From contig CM018051.1 in NCBI GenBank assembly GCA_008638375.1, positions 27,959,344-28,023,343 of the forward strand: a stretch of 64,000 bases of DNA, given 5' to 3'. Both the position numbers and the translations under genes were made by a program. The notes under the pieces are model-generated. The model saw only the letters and a program-made list of their open reading frames with translations, did not search any database and was not told the DNA's origin. Every line of letters begins with the position of its first letter. The first letter of the stretch is position 1. The stretch is from Nyssa sinensis. Lineage: Eukaryota > Streptophyta > Magnoliopsida > Cornales > Nyssaceae. This document shows, in pieces, positions 46,687 through 58,811 of this stretch.

Positions 46687-46720
46687 GATAAGGGCTGATA
46701 AGGGCAAGACTCCTCAGTAG
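46687..46720 (+). CDS. Small LTR gene, exon b, copy in S2
   Basis: In the phase left by exon a it encodes a short basic tail whose last residue is Gln, then TAG 46718. This is the same end as in S1 and C. The noncoding exon continues to GAG|GTGAGT at 46738. Confidence 0.6.
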
Positions 46721-47926
46721 GGTCTACGGTATATGAGGTGAGTAACCCTACATTCGAAGTGGAGATTTTACTTCACATATTTCAATGAAGTTTTGAGTTC
46801 AAGTTATGAAAAGTATTTGAATATCGAATTCAGTTTTCATACGTCTTTTGTTTTAAATTACTCTGCTCAGATAGTAGATTTATTTACAGTCTTTTTTTAA
46901 ATATGCCTTAGCATGTTTGAGTTTTTATTGAAAAATCTCTGAGATATATTCTGAATTCGTATATTCTGAGAATTGAAAGTTCTTTTATAAATTTATATGC
47001 CTTATGTTTAAATATTCTTGAATAGTATTTATGAGAAGTCATGAGATAAAAGTAGTTTTCTTGAAACACAAGATAACTGTGCATAAGCACGAGACAGGGT
47101 ATTGGAGTTCGCAAGGGACTCTATTATCCTGTGGAGCCGACAAGCTTTTGGGTTCTACGGAATTCAATGGATTGTCAAATGTCTGGCAGCAGGATCTAAT
47201 CCCACAGGCAAAGAGATATCTCGACAAGAGTAAAATGGGAGTCTGGTTCGAAACAGATTCCAAGAGTAAAAGTGAGAAGAAAAGATATTTGAAAATGAAA
47301 GTAGATTTTAAATTCTCATTTTCATATTTACATGTTTGAGTTCATATATACTCTATTTAAAGAAGAACACATTTTTAGCTTGAACACTTTACATGTTCCA
47401 GAGTTACGAGTTTTATGGATTGTATTCAGTGTCACATCCCGAACCCCACCCTACGCGGATGTCGAGGACGTGACTGCCAGTCGGTCGCGACGCGACCAAC
47501 CAAAGGCAAATTCTGAACTTTCCGACGAATTGCACTCCAACTGTAGGGTCAGATGCAGCGGAATTTAAGACTTTTTCTTTGTGTCACTGGAATGCAACTC
47601 ACTTATCCATCATAAGAATATGTATCACAGAGCAAGACTAAATCCAGTCAGTCAACAATTCTAATCTCAGAGCATATCTAAAATCAAGCATATAACAACA
47701 TAGCAGATCTAATATCTCTAGAGTACCATTTAGTTCCATGAGCCATGTTCCAATATCTAGTGCATGTCAAACAAGTCAGTCGTATCATATCACTTACCTG
47801 GATATACGGATTCGATTCACAAGAATGTAAGTCTCTACAAATCAGTGCCATCTGATCCTTATTTGCAATGCCACTTGGCCTATTCACGTCGTGTCATAGT
47901 ACCTTCTAATCCAATGGAGGTAATTC

Positions 47927-49052
47927 CTGAAAAATGTCAGAATAATGGGGTGAGCTTAAATAAGCCCAGTGAGTAACACAGATTCCCTATCATGGGTTTC
48001 AAAACCAGTCCTTGCTTCCAAGGCACGTGGATAATTTAATCATTTCAAATAACAATTTTCTAAATCCATTTCATAAGCAGTCTAGCACAATGGAACAAGA
48101 TTGCACAAACAGTACAAACGAATCGGAACATAACATAACCAACCGGACCAAAACAATAACCATTTCCAATATATCGATCAAGACACAGACACTCCATTAA
48201 CGGAACGAATCACAGCTGAGACTGAGTGGGAACAATAAGTCAATCAAGACAGAGGCATATCATCGACGGCTAAAACATAGCGGATCTGAACAAGACATCA
48301 ATCAAGACGAAGGCATACTTTCAATAGCTAGAACATAACGGAACTGAACAAAAACAATATACTAATCAAGACACAAGCACCTCATGAACGGAACGAAACA
48401 TAACGGAGCTGAGTAGAAACGATATAACAATCAAGTCGGAGACATATCACTAGCGAAACGAATCATGACCGAACTGAACAACGTTTTAATCAAGACAGGG
48501 GCATGTCATCACGGGTAGCACATAACGGAACTGGACAATACATCAATCCAAACAGACCTATTATCGACCGGCGGTACACAATGGAATCGAACGTATCAAT
48601 CAGGGACATAGACATAGCATTAACGGATAGCACATAACCGAACTGAACGGAGTTCCTAATTCAAAGGACATAATCACATCATGTGAAATGTAGTGCAAAG
48701 GGCCTACATTAAGTACGTACATTTAAACAATATAGTATTTAGACAGTATACTATACAAGTAGTACGGTATGACAAAATATCGTTCTTTGCCTATATCACA
48801 TGGTTAGTTTAATCATTTCGGGAATAATGGTTCAATACATCCATTTATCTCAACAGTTCAAAACAGGCAAAACAGTACGGGATGCTAGCACAGGGATCAG
48901 GGATATAGTCAATTATTTAAAAAGACTAAAACCATGTCATAAGTGATATAGTACGGAAAGCATGCATTTAAATAATTGCACTTAAATAATTGCATTCAAA
49001 ACAGATCAGTAAATCAAGGGACAGTATCAAAACAGTGTCAAAAGTTACTCAC
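47927..49052 (-). other. LTR-internal intron, Y2 copy
   Basis: Minus strand: donor GTGAGTAAC (49052-49044), exact complement GTTACTCAC (47977-47969), hairpin, CTGACATTTTTCAG ending 47927. Confidence 0.7.
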
Positions 49053-52000
49053 AACTTTTAGGTTTATCTCCTTGCGTAAATAATCTGACAACCTCCAAAC
49101 ATTGTTTCAGGCACATCCTTGTACATCCTGAATAATCATCATTAATCATAGATAGATCAGAATTCATCCATTCAGGTCTTATTCGTCATCTTAGGTGTCT
49201 ATCGGATTACCTAAGATAGCCTAGTAGCCTATCGCCCTTCCATTGGGTCTCACCCGAGGCTATTTCATTCTTTAATTAGGCTTAGCAATTATTAGGATTA
49301 TATCCTAAGTCATTTAGACTTCAATTGTTATCAGTCAGGCACTCATTCAACCTTAGGGGCAAAATGGTAATTTTACCATTTTTGTCTCGGACCCTGTCAT
49401 GGTCTTCGAAATAGTCTTTATATCTTAAGTACAAAGTTCTACGTCCTTTGGACTCCAATCGGTATTAGTTAGGTTCTCATTTTAACCATAGGGGCAAAAT
49501 GGTAATTTTGCCATTCTTATCCCGGACCCTGTTATGGTCCTCAGAATATCCCATATATCGTATATATGAAGTTTTAAGTCTTTTAGACTTTAATCGGTAT
49601 CAGTTGGGTACTTATTTAGTCTTAGGGGCAAAATGGTAATTTTGTCATTTTTGCCCGGGACCCTATCATGGTCCTCAGAACGTCCCATATATCTCATGTA
49701 TAAATTTGTAAGTCCCTTGGACTTCATTTGGTATCTGCTTTAGATCGTTGGGACACATCGGTCATTTCTCGTTTTACGCGTTGACTGTCTCGGAGTCTTA
49801 TTTAGCCTTTCAGTGTTCATAATTATCCCTATGATAATTTATCATATCAGTTTGACCTTTATTCGACCTCTACTTTGCACTTACAGTGCTCAGGGGTATT
49901 TTGGTCATTTTACGTTTGTGTAATTCTGACCCCGATTCGTCATCTAATCAACTATACAGTCTCACCAGTGTCTAGGCTCCTACCGGTGTCAGTTTCGTCC
50001 CAATCGGACTTTGTTTAGGTCTCGTACGGTATCAGGGGTAATTTGGTAATTTCATGTGTCGTATTTTTCGGCACGTCAGTTCATAAAATGGACCTCACCA
50101 TTGGGTCCAGAGTGTCCAACATAGTGAAATTGGACTGTCTGTTATGTTTAATCGACCCTGAGTATCATTAAGGACAATTCAGTCATTTACACCTACGTGT
50201 CTGTATTTTTCGGGACCTCGGTTCATTAAACGGACCTCACCGTTGAGTTCAGAATGCCCGAGATAGTCAAAATAGGCTATCTGATATCTTTATTTGGGTC
50301 TGGGTACCATTAAGGGCAGTTCGGTCATTTATCACTTACGGGCCTGTATTTTTCGGGACTGTATTTCCAAAATCGGACTGTACCATTGAGTCCAGAATAT
50401 TTGAAATAGTGAAAATACACTATTTATTTACTTAATTTGGACTCCGTTTGACACATTTAATGTCTAGGGGTAAAATCGTAATTTTACCTATTTAATAAAA
50501 TAATTAAATAATTATTTTATTATTTAATTAATTCTTCAGGGGCTTAATTGTATAATTTTTTCCAAAATCTGGGCCACTGTGTAATTCTTTAAAACTGTCA
50601 GGGGTAAATCCGTAATTTCAGGAATTATTTGGGGTCCAAAATGTAATTACATAAAAATTTGGGTTCAGACCCATTGGTTTTAGGGTTTAAGAACTGAACC
50701 GGCCCAAATACGTTGTGAACCAACCGGTTCACTGACCCTCAGTAAACCGGAATTAAATGTTCCAATTAACCTCAATTGCCTTTAATCCTCGGATAGCTTA
50801 TCCCCAAAACCTGATTTTAATTTATTAGTCCCGCATCCAAACAGGCAGAATTTGATTTTTAAAACAATCAGTTTAGCCAAAACGACACCGTCCTATTAAT
50901 TCAGTGGCACGCTCGTGGACAGACACGTGTCCGAGTCGACTGGACCAACTCGCCTTGACTCGGTCAGTTCGGCCGAGTCAACTCCGTCTTCCCCATTGTT
51001 TTACCCTCGGTTGCCCTAGTTTCTGCAGATTTGTTTTCTTCAATTTCGTGAGTTTTAGGGTACGGTTTCTTGCTGTTTTTGGGCGGTATCGACTCCTGAG
51101 GGTCACACCAACACTTTGGCATCGGTTTTGGGCATCGAATCAACCTAACAAGTTCTGTTTTCAAGAGGATAACCGTGACCTGCAACTTGATCTAGCATCC
51201 TCATTTCTCAACCATTTTGTGTGTGGTTTGAAGCTACGTGACCTACAAACCCTAAGGATCAAGACCCTATTTATATATTTCAGTTTAGTCTCGAGTTTTA
51301 ACGGATTGGATTTTAAACCCGTAGGTTCATTTCCTATTTCGTGGGGCTACAGTGAGTCTCGAGGTCGCGTAGGTACATATTTGAGATCCTCTTGGGGTCT
51401 ATTTCAAGTCTTAACATTCAAAACTCTGAACTGTTATGGTCGATTCAGACCTGGGTTTTCCAAGGTTCATCAATGGAGGTTGGTCTCGGGTTTCATGGTC
51501 TTTGACCTATCCGAGACCTCTAAGCCATGCTATACACTCAAAACAGTTCCTAAAGTCAATAATGAGGCATGCATGTAGTCTATACCCGTAGCAACTCATC
51601 AAAATAATTCAAAATTTAAAATGAAAGAGTGAGGTAAGTTTGGAGTTTACCTTCAACAGAGACTCTCTTCTCCAATGACTTGACTCAGGATTCCTCACAG
51701 TGTCCTCAAGTTCCTCAGGTCATGCATGCAATCCTCAAGCCTTTACTTCAATTGCCAATTTCCTCTCTCACTTGCATGCACAATCTCCCTTCTCTCTCTC
51801 TCTCTCCACACTTCACCCTCTCTCACAGTCCCTCACGTATGCACACACACTCACACAATTCTGTATTTTCAGAATTCTCTAAAGAGAGAATTGATGCAAG
51901 TTATAGCTTATATATATATGTACATATAGGGCTATACACATATGAGTGTATCTCTACCCTTAGTGGGGTTAGTGACTGCTGACCTGATGGAGGTGATGGA

Positions 52001-52118
52001 GGTGATGGAGGGCTATGATGAGGGGAATGCATGCAAGGCCATTGGCCAATTTGGGTGGTGGCTTGAGCAGATTATAGGTTATATACATATTTTGCTGTAT
52101 TTATGCACAAAGTAACCA

Positions 52119-52192
52119 ACAGCCTAGTTGGTAACTTTTTGGGACAAGTTGCTTACCTTGGTAGGTCAAGGGTTCAATTCCCCTTGGCCTCC
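52119..52192 (+). other. tRNA-like module in Y2
   Basis: Starts CAGCCTAGTTGGTAAC and has B box GGTTCAATTCC at 52171-52181, pointing opposite to LTR transcription as in Y1 and Y3. Confidence 0.55.
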
Positions 52193-54458
52193 CAAGTGAC
52201 CATTTTCTCTTATTTTCTGGTTAAGGCCCTGTTTGGTTGTCGCTAAATTCCAGTTTCACATGTTTGTCTCATAACTTTCATTCCGTAACTCCTTTTTCGA
52301 TGCGGTTTGTTCCGAGAGTTTCATATTTCAGTTATCTACAGTGTCAGAGGTTTCGTGTCATTTATTAGTCATTCGGGATTTTCCGTAGTTAATTAATTCG
52401 AATTCCGTCAGTGTTAAATTGACACTATTTCACCTAATTAATTGGTAATTAGGTTCAGGTATTGTACCCTATTCTCGGACATGTTTTAATTATTTTGTCG
52501 GTCTATCATGACTGTCGGGAGATTAGGGTTAATTCCCTTGATTATTCGCTAAGCTGGTACTAATTAATAATTGATTATTAATTGCACAAGATCGGGGTGT
52601 TACATTCAGAGTTACAAGTTTTATATTAAAAGCATATGTTAGCTTGAATGTTTTAAATATTTTCAAGCTATGAGTTTATTGAATGCATATATATATTCTG
52701 TGTTCAAAAGATACAAACAATTGACAGTGATTGATTTATAAACTTTTATGAACTAAACCCATTGTTGATTGAAATTCCATGACGAATGTTGGAATTGCTC
52801 ACAAGCTTAGATTAGCTTACCCAGACTTTGTTCGGACCCCCTTTCAGGTGATTGATAGCAGTTAAGTTTTGAAGACGGTGCGTTGCCGGCTTATGGAGAT
52901 TTGAGTAGATGATCCCTTTTGGTGTTATGTAATACTTAATAGTATTTATGTTTCAGATACAATGTGACGATATGTGTAAACCCCACGGGGTAACTAATAT
53001 TAATGGTTGTATGACATAAGTTTGTAATATTTTAGTTATGCTTTGATCGTATAACCATGTGCATGCATATGTTAGAGCGGCAGTATCGGGCGGTGTGCTT
53101 AAATTTTAAATAAGAAAAGAAAAAGTTTTCACGCTTCCGCAAAACACAGGCAGCACCGACGTCCGATATCGTTGCTTACAGGACCGTTCCGCCCAATGGC
53201 CCCCGGGCCTGAGGGTGGCGGGTCACGATCCGGGGATCCGCACAGGGTGGATTTCGGGTCGTGACATGTTTAACCATCTGTTATGTTTGATCTGTTTTGT
53301 CCTGACCTGTTCTATTTGATCTATGTGATCTGTTCAGTCCTGATCCGTCTTGATTTGTTATGTTCGATCTGTTCCGTTCGGTTCTGTCCCGTCCTGTTCT
53401 GCTCAATATTGATCTATCATGTTCTTTGATGATATACCTGTATCTCTGGTTGACGTATTGTTTCCACTCCGTTCTGTTATGTTCTGTTATGTTTTATTCT
53501 GATTTGTTATGTTTTATTCCGTTCTGTTTGGTTATGAATTGCTATGTCCTGTTCCGTTCTGTTCGGTTATGATTTGTTATGTTTTGTTCCGTCCCGTTCT
53601 ATTATATTTTATTGTGATCCGTTCTGACCCGTTCTATTCCGACCTGTTTTTCTCTGATTGATATATTGGCATCATTACTATTCTGTTCTGATTTGTTGTG
53701 CTTTGCTTCATCCTGTTCTGATTTGTTATGTCCTGCTCTGCTCGGTTCTGCTCCGTTCTGACCTGTTGTGTTCTGTTCTGTACGGTTATACTTGATATGG
53801 TATGTTATGTTCTGTCTGTTCTGATCTGTGGTTTTATTTTGTTCAGTCCTGCTTTATTCTACTGAAACTGCATTTAAAGTAGATTTATAAAACTGCTATT
53901 TCAGAAACAACTGAACTACCCTTGTGCTTTGTAAACAACAATGGTTTGAAACCCATGACAGGGAACCTGTGTTACTCATTGGGCTTTTCGAAGCTCACCC
54001 CATTCCCTAACATTTTTCAGGAATGATATCTGTTGGATCTGATGGCACTGATCAGTGGAGACTGGATTATTGAGGATTGAATCTGTTTAATCAGGTGAGT
54101 GATGTAATACGACTGACTTGACTGATATGTACTAGATATAGACATGGCTCATGGATTTAAACGGTACTCTAAAGATTATAGTTCTGCTCTGTTGTTATAC
54201 GTCGGATTATAGATATGCTCTGAGGTTAGAATTGTTAGCTATTGGATTTTAGACTGGCTCTGTGGTACATAACCTTACGGTGAATACATGAGTTGCATTC
54301 CCTTGACAAAAAAAAAAGTTTTAAATTCCGCTGCATCTGACCTTACAGTCGGAGTGCAATTCACTGGAAAGTTCAGAAATTGCCTTCGGTTGGTCGCGTG
54401 GCAGCTGACTGGCATCACGTCCTCGACATCCGCGTAGGGTAGGGTTCGGGATGTGACA

Positions 54459-54511
54459 AATGACTTTACGTTTGACAATACTCAAGGCTTTTTCGAAGAA
54501 ATAGCCATTGA
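54459..54511. other. Unassigned 53-bp spacer
   Basis: The only sequence between the Y3 end and the element B LTR. Nothing recognised. Confidence 0.6.
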
Positions 54512-55828
54512 TGTCACATCCCATAACCCACCCTATGCGGATTACGGTATGCGACCAGCCTAGTTAGGCACCCCTCGTGGTTTACACTTATTGAAAATAC
54601 CAATAGGTAACCTAACCCCAGGCCATTCACTTAAGATTCCCAAGTATAACGCATTCATTACTTAAATATAAAACAACAGAAATTAAAACAAGGAATGCAA
54701 TTTAACTTGGCAGAGCATCTAACTAATTTCTGTATTTATATACACAAGTCAGTAAAAGAAATACATCTTTACACGTGTTCACAAAATGTCCAAAAATACA
54801 TAGAATACAAAAATGGGTTTATCATCATTATGTTTGCCTATCCATCTTCTAAATCCTTCTTAATCCTTGCCATCGACGCCTTCATCTGAAAAATGTTAAA
54901 ATAATGGAATGAGCTTAAGCAAGCTCAGTGAGTAACATAGGTTCCTACCATGGGTTTCAAAACCAGTTCATATATACATGACATTATATAAAATGCATGC
55001 TCATATGTAGCTCAAGTAGAACAAACAGATCATATCAAGCAGAACAGAACGGAATGGACAAAACGGATCAGAACAGAACTGAACGGGACAAAATATCAAT
55101 CAATCAAAGGCATAGTATCAAATGCTTGAACCTTCCCCAGCTGCCCATAAGCGGACGACTCGTGGGGCCTCTACCCTCTGGGGTCAGTATCAGAGCAGAG
55201 CAGAACAGAATTGAGCGGGACAGAAACAGAACAGAATGCCAATCATACAGATAAGTCTTTCCCAGCTGCCCATAAGCGGACGACTCGTGGGCCCTCTACC
55301 CTCTGGGTCAGACCTGGCATAAAACCGCTCAATCTTATGGTGGGCCCAGAGTAGACACATCGCAACAATAAAATCGGACAGACTTTAAATGAACGGAATC
55401 ATAACAAGATATATCAGAAGCAAGACAATATGAAAACATGCCACATGTAATGCAATGCAAAGAGTATGCATGAAACAATGCACTGAAACAGTACAATATA
55501 TATAATAGTTTTGTATATAAACAATGCAGAATAAAACTCTAGACAGTATAGCACTTATACACCAAGTCAGGAATCCGAGTTACTCACAGTTCAATGCAAC
55601 CAATTCAGATTTCCTTCCGACTGATTCTACATTCGGGAGTCCTAGAATAGTCATCACAGACATCAGTTATTGATGATAATATATTTTACCTATTTCACTA
55701 ATTTCCATAGTCACTAAATAGTAGGCTTGCTGCTTAGTCAATTATAAGTTACATTGATCCAATTAAGATAGATTGAATTCAAGGTCACAAATATTATGTC
55801 TCAAAATCAGGACATGTCTTTAGGGGTG

Positions 55829-55862
<34 letters not shown>

Positions 55863-57366
55863 TTTTATAATTAAAGGAAGTTGGAAATAACATTAGTCAG
55901 TTATTGCTGCGATTAATTAATTCAGGACAGTTAGGACAACAGTAAGTTGGTGTTGAGTTAGCCAATTCAGGATGGTTGGAACAACAGTTATTTGCTGTTG
56001 AAGGTAGCCCATTCAGGGCAGCTGCGTGTGGGAGAAAGAAAGTTGATAATCAGGGAATTTGCTGCAATTTCTACTGGTGGTTTGTCAACCCAAAATGATG
56101 GAGAGAATGGTGTCACGGTAAGCTAGCCGTTTGGGACAATTTCTCCAATAAAAAACCTGCACTAAATTCATATATATTATATGCATATAATCAGCTACAA
56201 CCATATTACATCAGCACTTTTTATATTAGTTATATCCAAGCAAAAGATGGGTTTCCTAAGACACAACAGTGGGTAATAAGTTGGGTTTAATTGGACCTTG
56301 GAAACCATATAGAAGCTGTCCACTACAGGGGTGTAATCAGGGAATTTTCCATGAGATCTAATTCAGATCAGCTCATTGTTTGAGCGTGTCCCTAACAGAG
56401 TTGCTGTCCAGAATTATTTCTCACATGATTTCCACCCAATAGCTGAGACCTTATTCAAAATTAAAAAAAATCTAAACTATTCTTAATTTAATAACTGAAC
56501 TATACTTAAATTTAATAACTAAATTATATCAAATTAAAGGCTGCTCAATATCTAAATCAATGGCTGAATATCATTCAAGGAAATTGCACATCCAGTAGCT
56601 ACACAAGCAGCCGCACCAACAGCCGTTCCAGCAGCTGCACGAACCAACCCTTTTCTAAATTTTCCAACAGCTTATTGTGACTAAATTAAACTCTCTATTA
56701 GAGATTAGAAATTAGAGAATCAGCTATATATATATATATATATTTATATATACCTTCCTCGGGTTGTGTAGATTGTTGGAGAGGGAGAATTCCAGAACTG
56801 GAGCTACAGCCGCTCCACTTCCGTTCGGTTTCAACACTAGCAGCTGGCTGATTTTTGCGTCTCTAACTCAGGATCTGTGCTAAGTTAAAATTGTTTGAGG
56901 TATCAATGGAGAAAAGGAATGCAGTAGAATCAGAGAATGAATAAGAAACACAAGGTGCAGGTCAGGTTACGAATATCTCAAACCAAATTTTTCTCTTGAG
57001 TACTGTTCAGTTGAGATTTATAATCTCATAGAAGGCTCTGGAAGGGGTTATGTCAGTGGTTTCATGTGACAGACACTAGAAGGTTCAACACCCTTCTTGA
57101 CAATTCCTCACACGTGCCCAATTTCCACACATATATGTTTATCCTATTTCCCCTAGAAGCGGCTGTAGCTATTCTGTTCTCTTTTTTTTTTTTTCTTTTT
57201 TTTTTTTTTGTCATTGTTTTAGTTACAATGTTTGAACACTGAGTATAGAGCACAAAATTCCAGCCCACCTTTTGCTCATGCCATTTCTTACTATTTGTAA
57301 ATTATGTATACGTCATTTTAAATAAAACGGGGCATTTTATTTATTTCTAATTTTTAGGATATTACA
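54512..57366 (-). repeat. Element B 3' LTR, 2.86 kb
   Basis: On the minus strand it starts TGTAATATCC at 57366 and ends GGGATGTGACA at 54512. Compared with the other LTR it keeps about 85 bp (around 55900-55985) that the right copy lost. Confidence 0.92.
54886..55587 (-). other. LTR-internal intron, B left LTR
   Basis: Minus strand: donor GTGAGTAAC (55587-55579), exact complement (54936-54928), extra pairing TTCCT/AGGAA, hairpin, TTTTTCAG ending 54886. A likely upstream exon begins after TATTCTAG near 55650. Confidence 0.65.
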
Positions 57367-57385
57367 TTCTTCCCTTCTTCAAAAG
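57367..57385 (-). other. Polypurine tract of element B
   Basis: Minus-strand GAAGAAGGGAAGAA abuts the 3' LTR start. Confidence 0.8.
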
Positions 57386-57419
57386 AGTTTTGTCCCCAAA
57401 ACTCAGCGTATCTTGATTT

Positions 57420-58802
57420 TCATGTAAACAGTTCAGGATACAATGCTTGCATCTCTTCTTCACATTCCCATGTTGCTTCCTCACTTGCGTGATTCTGCCA
57501 TAAAACTTTGACTAGCGGAATTGTTTTGTTACGCAATGTCTTCTCCCTTCGGTCTAAAATTTGCACCGGTTGCTCATAGTAGGACAAGTCCTCCCGCAAT
57601 TCAAGTGGCTCATATTCTATGATCTGTTCCGGTTCTTGCACACACTTCCTTAACATTGATACATGGAATATATGATGCACTTTGTGTAACTCTGGTGGTA
57701 GTGCCAAACCGTATGCCATTGGTCCAATTCTTTTTAGAATCTCAAACGGACCAATATAGCGAGGACTCAACTTGCCCTTCTTACCGAATCGGAGCATTCC
57801 CTTTAATGGTGATACTTTTAAGAACACGTAATCACCTACCTCAAATTCAAGGTCTTTTCTCCGATTATCAGCGTAGCTCTTGTATCTACTTTGTTCTGTC
57901 TGTAGCCTTTCTCTAATCTTCCGAATTTGTTTAGTGGTGTCTTGAACCAAGTCTGGACCAAGTAATTTTTGTTCCCCAGCTTCAGCCCAACATAAAGGAG
58001 ATCGGCATCTTCTCTCATATAATGCTTCGTATGGAGCCATTTTGATGCTGGCTTGATAACTGTTATTATAAGCGAACTCAACTAGCGACAAATGTTCTGC
58101 CCAACTTCCCTTAAGGTCTAATGCACACAACCGCAACATATCCTCCAACATTTGTATCACCCGCTCAGACTGTCCATCTGTCTGTGGATGGTATGCTGTA
58201 CTGAACTTGAGTTCAGTACCGAGTGCTCTTTGTAAGCTTTTCCAGAATTGTGACACAAATCGAGGATCTCGATGAAACACGATGGATAGGGGTGTGCCAT
58301 GTAAGCGTATAATTTCCTGGATATACAATGTAGATAGCTTTTCCAAGCTGTAAGTCATCTTTATGTGTAGGAAGTGTGCAGACTTGGTCAGTTTATCCAC
58401 AATGACCCAGATAGCATCGGAGCCCTTTGGGGATTTAGGCAATCCCGATACGAAATCCATGGTAATATGATCCCACTTCCATTCAGGGATAGGAAGTGGC
58501 TGTAGCAATCCACTGGGACGTTGATGCTCCACTTTTACTTGCTGACACCGCGTATAATGAGCAATAAAATTGGCGATATCCCTTTTCAGTCCGGGCCACC
58601 AGTACAACTCCTTGATGTCGTGATACATCTTAGCATTCCCAGGGTGTACTGTAAATCTTGAAGTATGAGCTTCCTCCAATATCTCCTTCTTCAATCCTGG
58701 TATATTGGGCACACATAATCTTCCTTGATAACGCAAGATTCCTTCTTGAATTCCAAAGTCCGGTTTCCCAGTTGACTCTACCTCTTTATAGATCTTGTCC
58801 AA
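57420..58802 (-). pseudogene. int: Integrase with chromodomain of element B
   Basis: A 460-codon open stretch joined in frame to RT across TAA 58812. The zinc domain has its two His, but the first Cys of the C-x2-C pair is Tyr (H-Y-T-R-C). In the catalytic core the first Asp (M-D-F, codon at 58457) and Glu (S-E-R, 58166) are present at D-60-x-35-E spacing. The middle Asp is His (codon 58274; relatives have S-D-R-D-P-R-F). The last 60 residues, from P-V-Q-I-L-D-R to W-E-C-E-E-E-M, form a chromodomain that in chromoviruses directs insertion to heterochromatin. The natural end is TGA 57420. Confidence 0.93.
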
Positions 58803-58811
58803 CTCCTCATC

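Larger units (their letters stand above)
47430..52604 (-). mobile_element. Y2: solo LTR, 5.2 kb, opposite direction
   Basis: Bounded by TGTCACATCCC at 47430 and TTACA at 52604, with a perfect TTCAG duplication (47425-47429, 52605-52609). S1 shows the unfilled site near 21270-21285. It aligns with Y1 in reverse. No coding region was recognised; an open stretch at 50904-51578 on the other strand is not conserved in Y1. Confidence 0.92.
46738..52847 (+). other. LTR-internal intron, S2 copy, split by Y2
   Basis: Donor GTGAGTAACCCTACATTCG at 46738; partner CGAATGTTGGAATTGCTCAC ends 52802; acceptor CCCCCTTTCAG ends 52847. Without Y2 the intron is about 0.93 kb. Confidence 0.7.
44035..53266 (+). 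mobile_element. S2: solo LTR, about 4.05 kb, split by Y2
   Basis: Starts TGTAATACCCCGACCC and ends GGGTCGTGACA, with a perfect TGTTT duplication (44030-44034, 53267-53271). It is a close relative of S1 and carries the small LTR gene (exons at 46268 and 46687) and the hypervariable intron. No interior region. Confidence 0.92.
43455..54020 (+). other. LTR-internal intron, Y3 copy, split by S2
   Basis: Donor GTGAGTAAC at 43455. Partner GTTACTCAT at 53971-53979 (one base off the complement). CCCTAACATTTTTCAG ends 54020. S2 with its duplication occupies 44035-53271. Confidence 0.65.
36706..54458 (+). mobile_element. Y3: 5-kb family LTR, start missing, split by S3 and S2
   Basis: It aligns with Y1 from about base 90 of Y1 onward and ends GGGATGTGACA at 54458. 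Without S3 and S2 (and their duplications) it is about 5.1 kb. The missing start is replaced by a TA run, so no target duplication can be checked. No protein-coding region was recognised. Confidence 0.85.

Noticed and set aside
50904..51578. 224-codon plus-strand ORF in Y2
   Set aside because: It runs against LTR transcription, has no recognisable domain, and the matching part of Y1 does not keep the frame.
54459..54511. Target duplication for element B
   Set aside because: The far end of the right LTR lies beyond insertion E and outside the window, so it cannot be checked.
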